Below, piece by piece: positions 52,420 through 63,233 of a stretch of DNA of 64,000 nucleotides. Where the stretch lies: the NCBI RefSeq assembly GCF_900111685.1, contig NZ_FOHX01000009.1:186001-250000 (forward strand), written 5' to 3'. The stretch comes from Nonomuraea wenchangensis. Its GTDB lineage: Bacteria > Actinomycetota > Actinomycetes > Streptosporangiales > Streptosporangiaceae. The translations under genes and the position numbers were made by a program. The notes under the pieces are model-generated. The model worked only from the letters and a program-made list of their open reading frames with translations, made no database searches and was not told the DNA's origin. The first letter of the stretch is position 1. The number at the start of each line of letters is the position of its first letter.

Positions 52420-54480
52420 ATGTCCGCAGAACCGGTGTCTCCTGCCAACGATCTGCCGCTACCGCAGGAACGCTTCCTCAACCGGGAGGAGAGCTGGCTC
52501 CAGTTCAATGAGCGCGTGCTCGAACTGGCGGAGGACTCCGCTCTCCCCCTGCTGGAGCGGGTGCGTTTCCTCGCCATCTTCGCGAGCAACCTGGACGAGT
52601 TCTTCCGTGTCCGGGTCGCCGGGCTCAAACGGCGGATGGCCACCGGGTTGCTGCTGCGCACCAAGAGCGGACTCAAGCCCCGCGAGGAGCTGATCCGCAT
52701 CGCCGGCGTCGCCGAGGCGCTGGCCCGGCGGCACGCCGCCGTCTTCCACGACAAGATCTGCCCGCAGCTCGCCGGCGAGGGCATCGAGATCGTCCGCTGG
52801 GACGACCTCGACCGCGAGGAGCGCACCGAGCTGCGCAAGCTGTTCAGGGAGCGCATCCGGCCGGTGCTCACGCCGCTGGCGGTGGACCCCGCGCACCCGT
52901 TCCCCTACATCTCGGGCCTCAGCCTCAACCTGGCCGTCCTGGTCCGCAACCCGGCCAACGACCACACGGTCTTCGCCCGGGTCAAGGTGCCCTCGCAGCT
53001 CCCCCGGTTCATCCTGGCGTCGAAGGACCGTTTCGTCCCGCTGGAGGACGTCATCGCGGCCCACCTGGGCCAGCTCTTCAAGGGCATGGAGATCCTCCAG
53101 CACCACGTCTTCCGCGTCACCAGGAACGAGGACCTCGACGTCGACGAGGACGTCACCGAGAACCTCATGCAGGCCCTGGAGAAGGAGCTGCTCAAGCGGC
53201 GCTTCGGCCCGCCGGTGCGGCTGGAGGTCGAGGAGACGATCACGCCCGAGGTGCTGGCCCTGCTCGTGGAGGAGCTGGAGCTGGCCCCGCACGAGATCTA
53301 CCGGCTGCCGGGACCGCTCGACCTGTCGGGCCTGCACGCCATCGCCGACCTCGAACGCGGCGAGCTCTGCTACCGCCCGTTCGTGCCTGCCGAGGCCGTC
53401 AGCGCCGAGGACGACATCTTCACCACGCTGCGCGAGCGCGACGTCCTGCTGCACCACCCGTACGACTCCTTCGCCACGAGCGTCCAGCGCTTCATCGAGG
53501 TGGCCGCCGCCGACCCGCGCGTCCTGGCGATCAAGCAGACCCTCTACCGCACCAGCGGCGAGTCCCCCATCGTCGACGCGCTCATCGACGCCGCCGAGGC
53601 GGGCAAGCAGGTCGTCGTGGTCGTGGAGATCAAGGCCAGGTTCGACGAGCACGCCAACATCTCCTGGGCGCGCAAGCTGGAGCGGGCCGGCTGCCACGTC
53701 GTCTACGGCATGGTCGGGCTGAAGACCCACTGCAAGCTGGCCCTGGTCGTCCGTCAGGAGCCCTCCGGCGAGCTGCGCCGCTACTGCCACATCGGCACCG
53801 GCAACTACAACCCCAAGACCGCCCGCCAGTACGAGGACTTCGGCCTGCTCACCGCCGACCCGCTGGTCGGCGAGGACGTCACCGACCTGTTCATCCACCT
53901 GACCGGCTACTCCAACCAGACCGCCTACCGCCGCCTGCTCGTCGCCCCCCACTCCATGCGCAGCGGCCTGGTGGCCAGGATCGAGCGGGAGATCGCCCAC
54001 CAGCAGGCCGGGCGGCCCGCCCGCATCCGGATCAAGACCAACTCGCTGGTCGACGAGCCGATCATCGACGCGCTCTACCGGGCCTCGCGAGCCGGGGTGC
54101 CGGTCGATCTCTGGGTACGTGGCGTCTGCTCGCTCCGTCCCGGAGTTCCCGGCCTGTCGGAGAACATCCGCGTCCGGTCGGTCCTGGGGCGGTTCCTGGA
54201 GCACTCCCGCGTCTACGAGTTCGGGCTCGGGCGGCGGCCGGAGATCTGGATCGGCAGCGCCGACCTCATGCGCCGCAACCTCGACCGCCGCGTCGAGGCC
54301 CTGGTCAAGGTGACCTCGCAGCAGCACAAGGCGTACCTCGTCGAGCTGATGGACCTCGCCATGGCCGAGACGACGAGCACATGGTGGCTGGGCCCCGACG
54401 GCTCCTGGACCCGCCGGCCCGGCGAGGACCTCCAGACCCACCTCATCAGCACCAGGCGATGGAGGACCGTTGACGACTGA
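52420..54480 (+). CDS. ppk: Polyphosphate kinase 1
   Basis: A 686-residue enzyme making polyphosphate from ATP. It has the N domain (FLNREESWLQFNERVLELAE), H domain, and two PLD-like C domains. GLKTHCKLALVVRQE carries the autophosphorylated His. CHIGTGNYNPKTARQYEDFG and LGLGRRPEIWIGSADLMRRN-type segments form the ATP site. Its stop overlaps the next gene by 11 bases. Ppx (19 kb) and the CYTH-CHAD protein complete a polyphosphate group. Confidence 0.95.
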   Translation: MSAEPVSPANDLPLPQERFLNREESWLQFNERVLELAEDSALPLLERVRFLAIFASNLDEFFRVRVAGLKRRMATGLLLRTKSGLKPREELIRIAGVAEALARRHAAVFHDKICPQLAGEGIEIVRWDDLDREERTELRKLFRERIRPVLTPLAVDPAHPFPYISGLSLNLAVLVRNPANDHTVFARVKVPSQLPRFILASKDRFVPLEDVIAAHLGQLFKGMEILQHHVFRVTRNEDLDVDEDVTENLMQALEKELLKRRFGPPVRLEVEETITPEVLALLVEELELAPHEIYRLPGPLDLSGLHAIADLERGELCYRPFVPAEAVSAEDDIFTTLRERDVLLHHPYDSFATSVQRFIEVAAADPRVLAIKQTLYRTSGESPIVDALIDAAEAGKQVVVVVEIKARFDEHANISWARKLERAGCHVVYGMVGLKTHCKLALVVRQEPSGELRRYCHIGTGNYNPKTARQYEDFGLLTADPLVGEDVTDLFIHLTGYSNQTAYRRLLVAPHSMRSGLVARIEREIAHQQAGRPARIRIKTNSLVDEPIIDALYRASRAGVPVDLWVRGVCSLRPGVPGLSENIRVRSVLGRFLEHSRVYEFGLGRRPEIWIGSADLMRRNLDRRVEALVKVTSQQHKAYLVELMDLAMAETTSTWWLGPDGSWTRRPGEDLQTHLISTRRWRTVDD

Positions 54481-55324
54481 CCTGCTCCGGGCCGCCGGAG
54501 CCGTGGTCTGGCGGGGGCCGGCGAGCCGTCCCGAGGTCGCCGTCATCCACCGCCCCGCCTACGGCGACTGGACCCTCCCCAAGGGCAAGCTCGAACCCGG
54601 CGAGCACGTCGTCGCCGCCGCGCTGCGCGAGGTCCGCGAGGAGACCGGCCTCACGGTCACGCTCGGCCGCGCCCTGCCACCCGTCCACTACCTCGTACGG
54701 GGCCGGCTCAAGCGGGTCGACTACTGGACCGCGCGCGTGGTCGCCGACGACGGCTTCACGCCCGGCGAGGAGGTCGACGAGCTGCGCTGGCTGCCGGTGG
54801 AGGAGGCCGGGGCGCTGCTGACGTACGGGTGGGACGCCGGGCTGGTGCGCCGCCTGGCCGACGCGCCGCTGGAGACCGTGCCCCTCGTGCTCGTCCGGCA
54901 CGCCACAGCCGGCTCCCGCGCCGAGTGGGACGGCGACGACGAGCGCCGCCCGCTCGACGCCGGCGGGCGGCGCCAGGCCGCCACCCTGGCCACGGCGCTG
55001 CCCGCCTACCGGCCGGAGCTGCTGATGAGCTCGCCGAGCGCGCGCTGCGTGCAGACGCTGGAGCCGTACGGAGGCGAGATCCTGCTGGATCCGCTGCTCA
55101 GCGAGGAGGGCCAGGACCCGCGCAAGACGCCTGTCCTGGTGCGCGAGCTCACCGTCCCCGCGGCCGTGTGCAGCCACGGCAAGGTGCTGCCCGGACTGCT
55201 CCATGCCCTCACCGGCAAGGAGATCAACCTCCGCAAGGGCGCGTTCGCCGTGCTGCACCGGGTGGGCGACCGGGTCGTCGGCGTCGAACGCCACCCGGTC
55301 ACAGCAGCTTCTCCACCGCCTTGA
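54470..55324 (+). CDS. Nudix hydrolase fused to a histidine phosphatase (MutT1-like)
   Basis: A 284-residue two-domain enzyme. Residues 1-130 carry the Nudix box GKLEPGEHVVAAALREVREE with TG following. Residues about 140-284 are a phosphoglycerate-mutase-like domain starting VLVRHATAGSRAEW (RH-motif) with a later CSHGKVLPGLL. Mycobacterial MutT1 has this layout and removes oxidised GTP and dinucleoside polyphosphates. TTG 54470 overlaps the end of ppk, with GGAGG just upstream. Its 3' end overlaps the convergent CYTH-CHAD gene by 26 bases. Confidence 0.85.
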   Translation: MTTDLLRAAGAVVWRGPASRPEVAVIHRPAYGDWTLPKGKLEPGEHVVAAALREVREETGLTVTLGRALPPVHYLVRGRLKRVDYWTARVVADDGFTPGEEVDELRWLPVEEAGALLTYGWDAGLVRRLADAPLETVPLVLVRHATAGSRAEWDGDDERRPLDAGGRRQAATLATALPAYRPELLMSSPSARCVQTLEPYGGEILLDPLLSEEGQDPRKTPVLVRELTVPAAVCSHGKVLPGLLHALTGKEINLRKGAFAVLHRVGDRVVGVERHPVTAASPPP

Positions 55325-56780
55325 CCGTCTCCGCCCACACCTCCGGGAAGTCGTCGTGCGCCCGCGCGGCGAGGTCGCGCTCGATCCCGACGAGCAGCCC
55401 GTACGTGAAGGTGTCCTCGCCCGCCCGCCGGGCGCGCTCCGCCTCCTCGATCAGCGTCTCCTGCGCGACCACGCCGTCCTGGTGCGCCCCCAGGACCTCC
55501 TGGATGTCCTCGGCCCGCCCGGCGAGCTTGACCATGTCCTTGCCGAGGGTGGGCCGGAGCGCCTCGGCGGTGTAACGGGCGCGTTTGGCCGCCTTGCGCA
55601 CGTCATGCATGGCGGTCTCGCGGCGCTCCGGGTCCTCGACGGTCCTGGCCCGGTCGTACGCCTTGGTCACCCGGCTCCAGTTGTCCGCCGCGATGGCGGC
55701 GAGCCGCTCCTTCGCGGGCTTGGGCGCGGCCTTGCCGAGGCTCGGGCCGGCGAGCAGCGCGTCGAGGTCGTTCAGCAGGGTGTAGTAGCGCTCGCCGCTG
55801 AGGGTGTCCTTGATTCGCTCGTACGCGTCCCGCTCGCGGGCGAGCAGGTCGGCGCCGAGGCGCTCCTGTACGGGGCCGACGACCAGCCCGGGCGGCAGCC
55901 CGGCCAGCCTCTCGCCGAACCTGGCCCTGATGACCTCCAGGTCGCGGGCCTCGCCGAGCACGTCGCCGAGCCGGCGCAGCTCGTCCTGGACCTGCTCGGT
56001 GCCGGTGACCACGGTCTTGAACGCCTTGAGCGCGCTGCGCAGCCGCCGGCAGGCCACGCGCATCTGGTGGACGGCGTCGTCCTCGGCGCGGCGTACCCGG
56101 GGGTCCTGGGAGAGGAGGGCGTCGACCTGGCTCGCGAGGTAGGCGAGCACGACCTCGCCCGCCGAGTCGGGCTCGCAGCGGGCCAGGGGCGGCGGGGCCG
56201 GCCTGAGCAGCTTCGCGAGCTTGCTGGCGGCCCCTGACGGCTCGGCGCCGGACTTCCTCAGCCGCTTGCCGACCTTGGCCAGCAGCGTCCGCTGGTTTTC
56301 GTCGATCAGCTCGGCCTCGACCTCGCGCCAGCGCAGGACCCGGCCGCCCTCGCGGCGGTCGATGGCCTTGACGTTGTCGTCGGCGAGCTCCAGCAGCCGG
56401 GTCTCGCCGTCGCGCAGGACGGTGACGCTCCTGCGGGTGTCCAGCTCGGCGACCACCTCCAGCTCGGCGCCGCGGGTGTAGGCGCGGACCAGCTCGGCCA
56501 GCTCCGGGGGGACGGCCCTGGTGGTCCGGGTGAGCGGCACGGCGATCTCCTGTCGTACGCCCTTGGCCTTGGGCAGCTTGAGATGCCAGCCGGCGTCGTC
56601 GCCGCCTCTTCGCCGTCTGAGCGTCACGCCTCTGGCGGCCAGCCGCAGGTCGGGGGTGTCATAGTAGAGCGCCACGAGCTGGTAACTCTTCGGCCCGATG
56701 ACGTCGGTGGCGAGGTCGTTCAGGTCGGGAAGTGCGTAATCCCGCGGAACGTCGAACTTGTCCTCGATCTCGATGCCCAC
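55299..56780 (-). CDS. CYTH and CHAD domain protein
   Basis: A 493-residue protein. The CYTH domain (1-200) opens with GIEIEDKFDVP, the ExExK motif that binds triphosphate and metal. The CHAD domain (about 215-490) is all-helical with conserved His and Arg/Lys (DDAVHQMRVACRRLRSALKA; ETAMHDVRKAAKRARYTAEA), known to bind polyphosphate. Convergent overlap with the MutT1-like gene and closeness to ppk support a role in polyphosphate metabolism or granules. Confidence 0.88.
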   Translation of the reverse strand: MGIEIEDKFDVPRDYALPDLNDLATDVIGPKSYQLVALYYDTPDLRLAARGVTLRRRRGGDDAGWHLKLPKAKGVRQEIAVPLTRTTRAVPPELAELVRAYTRGAELEVVAELDTRRSVTVLRDGETRLLELADDNVKAIDRREGGRVLRWREVEAELIDENQRTLLAKVGKRLRKSGAEPSGAASKLAKLLRPAPPPLARCEPDSAGEVVLAYLASQVDALLSQDPRVRRAEDDAVHQMRVACRRLRSALKAFKTVVTGTEQVQDELRRLGDVLGEARDLEVIRARFGERLAGLPPGLVVGPVQERLGADLLARERDAYERIKDTLSGERYYTLLNDLDALLAGPSLGKAAPKPAKERLAAIAADNWSRVTKAYDRARTVEDPERRETAMHDVRKAAKRARYTAEALRPTLGKDMVKLAGRAEDIQEVLGAHQDGVVAQETLIEEAERARRAGEDTFTYGLLVGIERDLAARAHDDFPEVWAETVKAVEKLL

Positions 56781-56832
56781 TGCACCTCACAAAAGTCCGA
56801 TTTAGGACAATTCTGCCACCCTTAGGTGAACA

Positions 56833-57180
56833 TCACCGTGGTTGCAGCAGCTCGATCCTGTTCCCGACCGGGTCGGCGACGTAGACCCGGCGGTAGCCCG
56901 GCAGGAGGTCGTCGGGCACGGCCCCGGGGATCGCGGCGGCGAAGGCGTCCACGTCGTCCACCAGGAAGGCGGGATGCGCCTTGCGCGCCGGCCTGAAGTC
57001 CCGTTCGACGCCCAGATGCACCTCCACGCCCTCGCCCCGGAACCAGACGCCGCCGCGGGCGGCCAGCTCCGGCGGCTTGGGCACCTCGCGCAGGCCGAGC
57101 ACCCCCGCGTAGAACTCCCTGAGCAGCGGCTCGCTGCCGACCGGCGCGGCCAGCTGGACGTGGTGCAGCCCCGTGATCAT
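56833..57180 (-). CDS. VOC-family (glyoxalase-like) protein
   Basis: A 115-residue single-module vicinal-oxygen-chelate protein. ITGLHHVQLAAPVGSEPLLR gives the first metal His. EVHLGVERDFRPARKAHPAF and RVYVADPVGNRIELLQP with the terminal Glu complete the fold. It may be a small dioxygenase, isomerase or binding protein. Its start overlaps the stop of the Tam-type methyltransferase by four bases, so they are co-transcribed. Confidence 0.8.
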   Translation of the reverse strand: MITGLHHVQLAAPVGSEPLLREFYAGVLGLREVPKPPELAARGGVWFRGEGVEVHLGVERDFRPARKAHPAFLVDDVDAFAAAIPGAVPDDLLPGYRRVYVADPVGNRIELLQPR

Positions 57181-57947
57181 TTCTGCGCCACCACGAAGAC
57201 GCGGCGGAACGGGAACAGCGTGCCGTACGTCCTCGCCGGATACGCCTGCGCCAGCAGCTCGCCGAGGTCGGACTTGAAGCGCCGCTGGTCGCCGTGGTCC
57301 AGCCGGTCGAGTATGGGGCGCAGGGCCGTGCCCGACACCCAGTCCAGCACGGGGTTCTCGCCCTTCAGCACGTGCACGTATGTCGTCTCCCAGGCGTCCA
57401 CCTGCGTACCGCCCTGGTTGAGCAGGTCACAGTAGCCGAGGGCGTCGTCCACCTCGGCGAGCCGCTGGTAGTCGCCGAGCTTGTCCGACCAGGCGCGCGA
57501 GGCGCACAGCTCCCGGATGGCGACATGGCTCGGGGCGTCGTAGTTGCCCGGCACCTGGAACGCCAGCCAGCCGCCCGCGGCCAGCGCCTCCATCCAGTGT
57601 TCGAGCACCGCGCGGTGGCCGGGCACCCACTGGAGGAGGGCGTTCGAGACGATCACGTCCACGGGCCGGTCGGGCCGCCAGGTCTCGGCGTCGGCGACGG
57701 CGAACCGTACGGACGTGCCGAGGCCGCGAGCCTTGGTGATCATGGCGGGCGAGGAGTCGAAGCCCTCGACGGTCGCCCTCGGCCACCGGGTGGCCAACTC
57801 TGCGGTGAGTTCGCCGCTGCCGCAGCCGGCGTCCACGACATAATCGGGATCGACCGCCCCCACCCTGGAGATGAGCTCGATGAACGGCCGGGAACGCTCG
57901 TCGGCGTACACCGCGTAGGCCACCGGGTCCCACATATCTCTTGACAT
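57177..57947 (-). CDS. tam: Trans-aconitate 2-methyltransferase
   Basis: A 256-residue SAM-dependent methyltransferase. The Tam signature is MWDPVAYAVYADERSRPFIE at the start. The SAM loop is YVVDAGCGSGELTAELATRW, then EGFDSSPAMITKARG, and VIVSNALLQWVPGH. It detoxifies trans-aconitate, an aconitase inhibitor. It is divergent from a MarR-type gene, exactly the tam/tamR layout described in Streptomyces. ATG 57947 lies inside the operator-like dyad; ATG 57935 is an alternative. Confidence 0.82.
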   Translation of the reverse strand: MSRDMWDPVAYAVYADERSRPFIELISRVGAVDPDYVVDAGCGSGELTAELATRWPRATVEGFDSSPAMITKARGLGTSVRFAVADAETWRPDRPVDVIVSNALLQWVPGHRAVLEHWMEALAAGGWLAFQVPGNYDAPSHVAIRELCASRAWSDKLGDYQRLAEVDDALGYCDLLNQGGTQVDAWETTYVHVLKGENPVLDWVSGTALRPILDRLDHGDQRRFKSDLGELLAQAYPARTYGTLFPFRRVFVVAQK

Positions 57948-57987
57948 GAAGATAATTGATATCGAGAGAGATATCTCGATGTCAAGA
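57939..57987. promoter_or_regulatory. Tam/TamR divergent operator region
   Basis: TCTTGACAT (57939-57947) and ATGTCAAGA (57979-57987) are 9-bp inverted arms 31 bases apart. Between them lie the perfect palindrome GAGATATCTC (57968-57977) and two GATATC copies. The region is AT-rich and separates tam from the MarR gene. The sequence ATCTCGATGTCAAGA resembles MarR-type operators. The left arm covers the tam start codon. Confidence 0.65.
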
Positions 57988-58002
57988 CAGTACACTTGTG
58001 TC

Positions 58003-58509
58003 ATGACGGAGGAAGCTAGGGACGAGGTCGATCGCCTCGTCGCCGCTTGGCGGACGGAACGCCCCGACCTCGACGTCGAGCCGCTCCAGGTGCTCTCCAG
58101 AGTGTCCCGTCTCGCCAAGCATCTCGACCGGGCGCGGCGGGCGGCCTTCGCCGAGCACGACCTCGAACCGTGGGAGTTCGACGTGCTCACCGCGCTGCGC
58201 CGGGCCGGCAAGCCGTACGAACTGAGCCCGGGCACCCTGCTCCGGGCCACCCTGGTCACCTCTGGGACCATGACCAACCGCATCGACCGCCTCGCCCAGG
58301 CCGGCCTCGTACGACGCCGGCCCGACCCCGAGGACCGGCGCGGCGTCCTCGTGTCCCTCACGGACACGGGGCTCTCCCGGGTGGACGCGGCCTTCGCCGA
58401 CCTGCTGCGGCGGGAGCACGAACTGCTGTCCGGGCTGGGGGCGGCCGACCAGCGGACGCTCGCCTCACTGCTCCGGACCCTGCTGGCCCCGTTCGACTCC
58501 CCCGGCTGA
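58003..58509 (+). CDS. MarR-family regulator, TamR-type
   Basis: A 168-residue winged-helix dimer. The DNA-binding part is LRATLVTSGTMTNRIDRLAQ followed by AGLVRRRPDPEDRRGVLVSL with the usual wing. The N-terminal helix RLVAAWRTERPDLDVEPLQV resembles TamR proteins, which respond to citrate and trans-aconitate. ATG 58003 is used; no Shine-Dalgarno is visible and the start may be leaderless. It faces tam across the palindrome-rich gap. Confidence 0.82.
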   Translation: MTEEARDEVDRLVAAWRTERPDLDVEPLQVLSRVSRLAKHLDRARRAAFAEHDLEPWEFDVLTALRRAGKPYELSPGTLLRATLVTSGTMTNRIDRLAQAGLVRRRPDPEDRRGVLVSLTDTGLSRVDAAFADLLRREHELLSGLGAADQRTLASLLRTLLAPFDSPG

Positions 58510-58707
58510 CCCCGTCCAACGCCGCCTCATCCCCTTCGCTGACGTCGGGGGGTCGGCACCGCTCACGCCGGGCGCCCCTCGCTCAAGGGGCCCCGCCTTC
58601 ACCCCACGTCCCAGCGGCCCCTTACCCCGGCCGCGCGCCTGGTATCCCTCCCCTTGACGTGGGCAGACCTCTGGCACGGCCCCTCCCTGGGGCCGGCCGG
58701 CACAGGG

Positions 58708-60522
<1,815 letters not shown>

Positions 60523-60655
60523 GACCTACCCAGGGTATCGGCTCCCCGCCCAGCTCCTCGCCGTCTCCCCCGCCTCCTTCATTACCTAAAGTTGCCATTC
60601 GACAGCAGACCGTTACCATGATGAGTGGCCTTTCCCCCCGACCACGGAGTGCCGC

Positions 60656-62893
60656 ATGGAGCGAACGGTTCTGGCCGCCGTCACCGAACGTCCCGACGCC
60701 GACTCGGCACTCGCCGAGCAGATCCGCCGCGTCTGCGCCGCGATGGACGAGCTCGGGCTCCACGTGCGCTGGACCCACCGGGCCCACGACGCCCTCGCGG
60801 TGGTCGGCTCGGACGCCTCGCTCACGGCGGTGCTGGCGTCATGGGACGCGCCGGGAGCCGAAGAGCTGCTGGGCGCGGTCGCCAAACGGTTCCGCGCGCT
60901 GCCCGTCTTCCTGATGACCCAGGAGCAGGAGCTCCCGCTGTGGGTCTACGAGGTCATCCAGGGCTATGTCTACCCCCTGGAGGACACCCCGCAGTTCATC
61001 GCCGGGCGCATCGCCCACGCCGCCGACCAGTACGCCGAGAAGATCCTCCCGCCCTTCTTCGGCGCCCTGCGGCGGCTGCAGGACCACCACCGTTACTCCT
61101 GGCACACCCCGGCGCACGCCGGCGGCGTGGCGTTCCTCAAGTCGCCTGTGGGCCGGGCGTTCTTCGACTTCTACGGCGAGCGGCTGCTGCGCACCGACCT
61201 GTCCATCTCGGTCACCGAGCTGGGGTCGCCGCTCGACCACACCGGCCCCATCGGCGAGGCCGAGCGCAACGCCGCCCGCGTCTTCGGCGCCGACCGCACG
61301 TTCTTCGTGGTCAACGGCAACTCCACGGCCAACCGCATCGTCGGCCACCACGCCATCGCCCGCGACGACACCGTCCTCGTGGACCGCAACTGCCACAAGT
61401 CGGTCCAGCACGCGCTGGCCATCAGCGGCGCCCGCCCGGTCTACCTCGTGCCCGAGCGCAACGGGCTCGGCCTGGCCGGTCCGATCCCGCCCGCCGCGCT
61501 GGAGGCGTCCGCGATCCGGGCCCGGGTGGCCGCCCACCCTCTCGCCGCCGGCGACCCGGCCTATGCCGTGATCACCAACTCCACCTATGACGGCGTGTGC
61601 TACGACGCGGTGCGGGTCGGCGAGCTGCTGGGCGCCAGCGTGCCGCGGCTGCACTTCGACGAGGCGTGGTTCGCCTACGCCCGGTTCAACCCGCTCTACG
61701 CCGGCCGCTACGGCATGGCCGTCGACCAGCACACGCTGCCGGGCCCGGACCGCCCCACCGTGTTCGCCACCCAGTCGACGCACAAACTGCTGGCGGCGCT
61801 GTCGCAGGCCGCGATGCTGCACGTCCGCCCCTCGGAGCGGGCGCCGGTCGACTACGACGCCTTCAACGAGACCTACCTCATGCACGCCTCCACGTCGCCG
61901 CTCTACCCGATGATCGCCTCCCTGGACGTCGCGGCGGCGATGATGGACGGCCCGTCGGGACCGTTCCTCACCGGGGAGGCCATCGTCGAGGCCGTCCGGT
62001 TCCGGCAGGCGATGATGCGCCTGGCCGCCCGCATCCGCGAGGACGGCACGCGGCCCGGCTGGTTCTTCGGCGTGTGGCAGCCACCCGCCGTCACCGACCC
62101 GCGCACCGGCCGGACCGTCCCGTTCGCCGACGCCGACCCGGCGCTGCTCTGCTCCGAACCCCGCTGCTGGACCCTAGAGGCGGGAGCCGCCTGGCACGGC
62201 TTCGACGGCATGTCCGAGGGCTACTGCCTGCTCGACCCGGTCAAGGTGACCATCACCTGCCCAGGCGCCGACGCCGCCACCGGCACGCTCGACTGGGGCA
62301 TCCCGGCCCGCGTCGTGGCCGCCTACCTCCAGCGACGCGGCATCGTGGTGGAGAAGACCGGCGACCACACGTTGCTGGTGCTGTTCTCGATGGGGATCAC
62401 CAAAGGCAAGTGGGGCACCCTGATCGACGCCCTCACCGACTTCAAGAACGCCTACGACGCCGACCTCCCTCTGGCGGAGGTGCTGCCCGGTTTCGGCCCG
62501 CCCGCGATCTCGCTCCAGAAGCTCTGCACCCTGGTCCACGAGAAGCTGCGCGACTCCGGAGCCGGAAAGCTCCTCGACCAGGTCTTCACCTTCCTGCCGG
62601 AGCCCGTCGCCACACCCGCCGACTGCTACCAGGCCATGATCCGAGCCCGCACCGAACGCGTCCCGCTGAGCCACCTGCCGGGCCGGGCCGCCGCGGCCAC
62701 GGTGGTCGTCACACCGCCCGGCATCCCCATGCTGATGCCCGGCGAGGCGACCGGCCCCGCCGACGGGCCACTGATGACCTACCTGCGCGTCCTGGAGGAC
62801 TTCGACCGGGCCTTCCCCGACCTGGCCACCGACATCCACGGCGCCCACCGCGACACCGACGGCCGCTACTGGCTGGAAGTCCTCAAAAACTAA
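60656..62893 (+). CDS. Orn/Lys/Arg decarboxylase family protein
   Basis: A 745-residue PLP enzyme of the acid-inducible type. A wing domain (1-130) precedes the fold-type I core. The core includes HRYSWHTPAHAGGVAFLKSP, FFVVNGNSTANRIVGHHAIA, DRNCHKSVQHALAISGARPV, the Asp at LHFDEAWFAYARFNP, and the PLP lysine in FATQSTHKLLAALSQAAM. A C-terminal domain follows from about 600. The product could be cadaverine, putrescine or agmatine; which one cannot be told by eye. No antiporter is adjacent. Confidence 0.88.
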   Translation: MERTVLAAVTERPDADSALAEQIRRVCAAMDELGLHVRWTHRAHDALAVVGSDASLTAVLASWDAPGAEELLGAVAKRFRALPVFLMTQEQELPLWVYEVIQGYVYPLEDTPQFIAGRIAHAADQYAEKILPPFFGALRRLQDHHRYSWHTPAHAGGVAFLKSPVGRAFFDFYGERLLRTDLSISVTELGSPLDHTGPIGEAERNAARVFGADRTFFVVNGNSTANRIVGHHAIARDDTVLVDRNCHKSVQHALAISGARPVYLVPERNGLGLAGPIPPAALEASAIRARVAAHPLAAGDPAYAVITNSTYDGVCYDAVRVGELLGASVPRLHFDEAWFAYARFNPLYAGRYGMAVDQHTLPGPDRPTVFATQSTHKLLAALSQAAMLHVRPSERAPVDYDAFNETYLMHASTSPLYPMIASLDVAAAMMDGPSGPFLTGEAIVEAVRFRQAMMRLAARIREDGTRPGWFFGVWQPPAVTDPRTGRTVPFADADPALLCSEPRCWTLEAGAAWHGFDGMSEGYCLLDPVKVTITCPGADAATGTLDWGIPARVVAAYLQRRGIVVEKTGDHTLLVLFSMGITKGKWGTLIDALTDFKNAYDADLPLAEVLPGFGPPAISLQKLCTLVHEKLRDSGAGKLLDQVFTFLPEPVATPADCYQAMIRARTERVPLSHLPGRAAAATVVVTPPGIPMLMPGEATGPADGPLMTYLRVLEDFDRAFPDLATDIHGAHRDTDGRYWLEVLKN

Positions 62894-63233
62894 CCACTCC
62901 CTCCCGCCCCGCCCCCGCCCGCGACTGACCCCCTTCTCAAGGCTGTGACGTGCGCTCGAACTCACACCGCCCTCACGCGCGCCGAGGCGGTGACGCTCCC
63001 GGCCGTCCCTTGCACGCGCGCCTCGTGCGGAGGCTTGAACGGTTGCGAGCGAGAGCTGTGAACGGCCGGTCTTGATCGGAGACGTGGGACCGACTGTGAG
63101 GAGCCGGTCATGATCGGGGCTCGATCTGCGCACCGGCCTGGTCGCCGCCCCGACCCCGCCCCCGACCCCGCCGGACTGCTCGCGGCGCATCGACCGTTCC
63201 AACCCACGGAAGCGAAGCGGCGCAATCGCGGGA
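62894..63233. other. Intergenic region with a 25-bp imperfect direct repeat
   Basis: A 340-base gap between convergent genes. It begins with a C-rich stretch and contains two related 25-base units, CTGTGAACGGCCGGTCTTGA... (63056-63080) and CTGTGAGGAGCCGGTCATGA... (63094-63118), 38 bases apart. No open frame with a ribosome-binding site and no strong hairpin were found. Confidence 0.5.
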
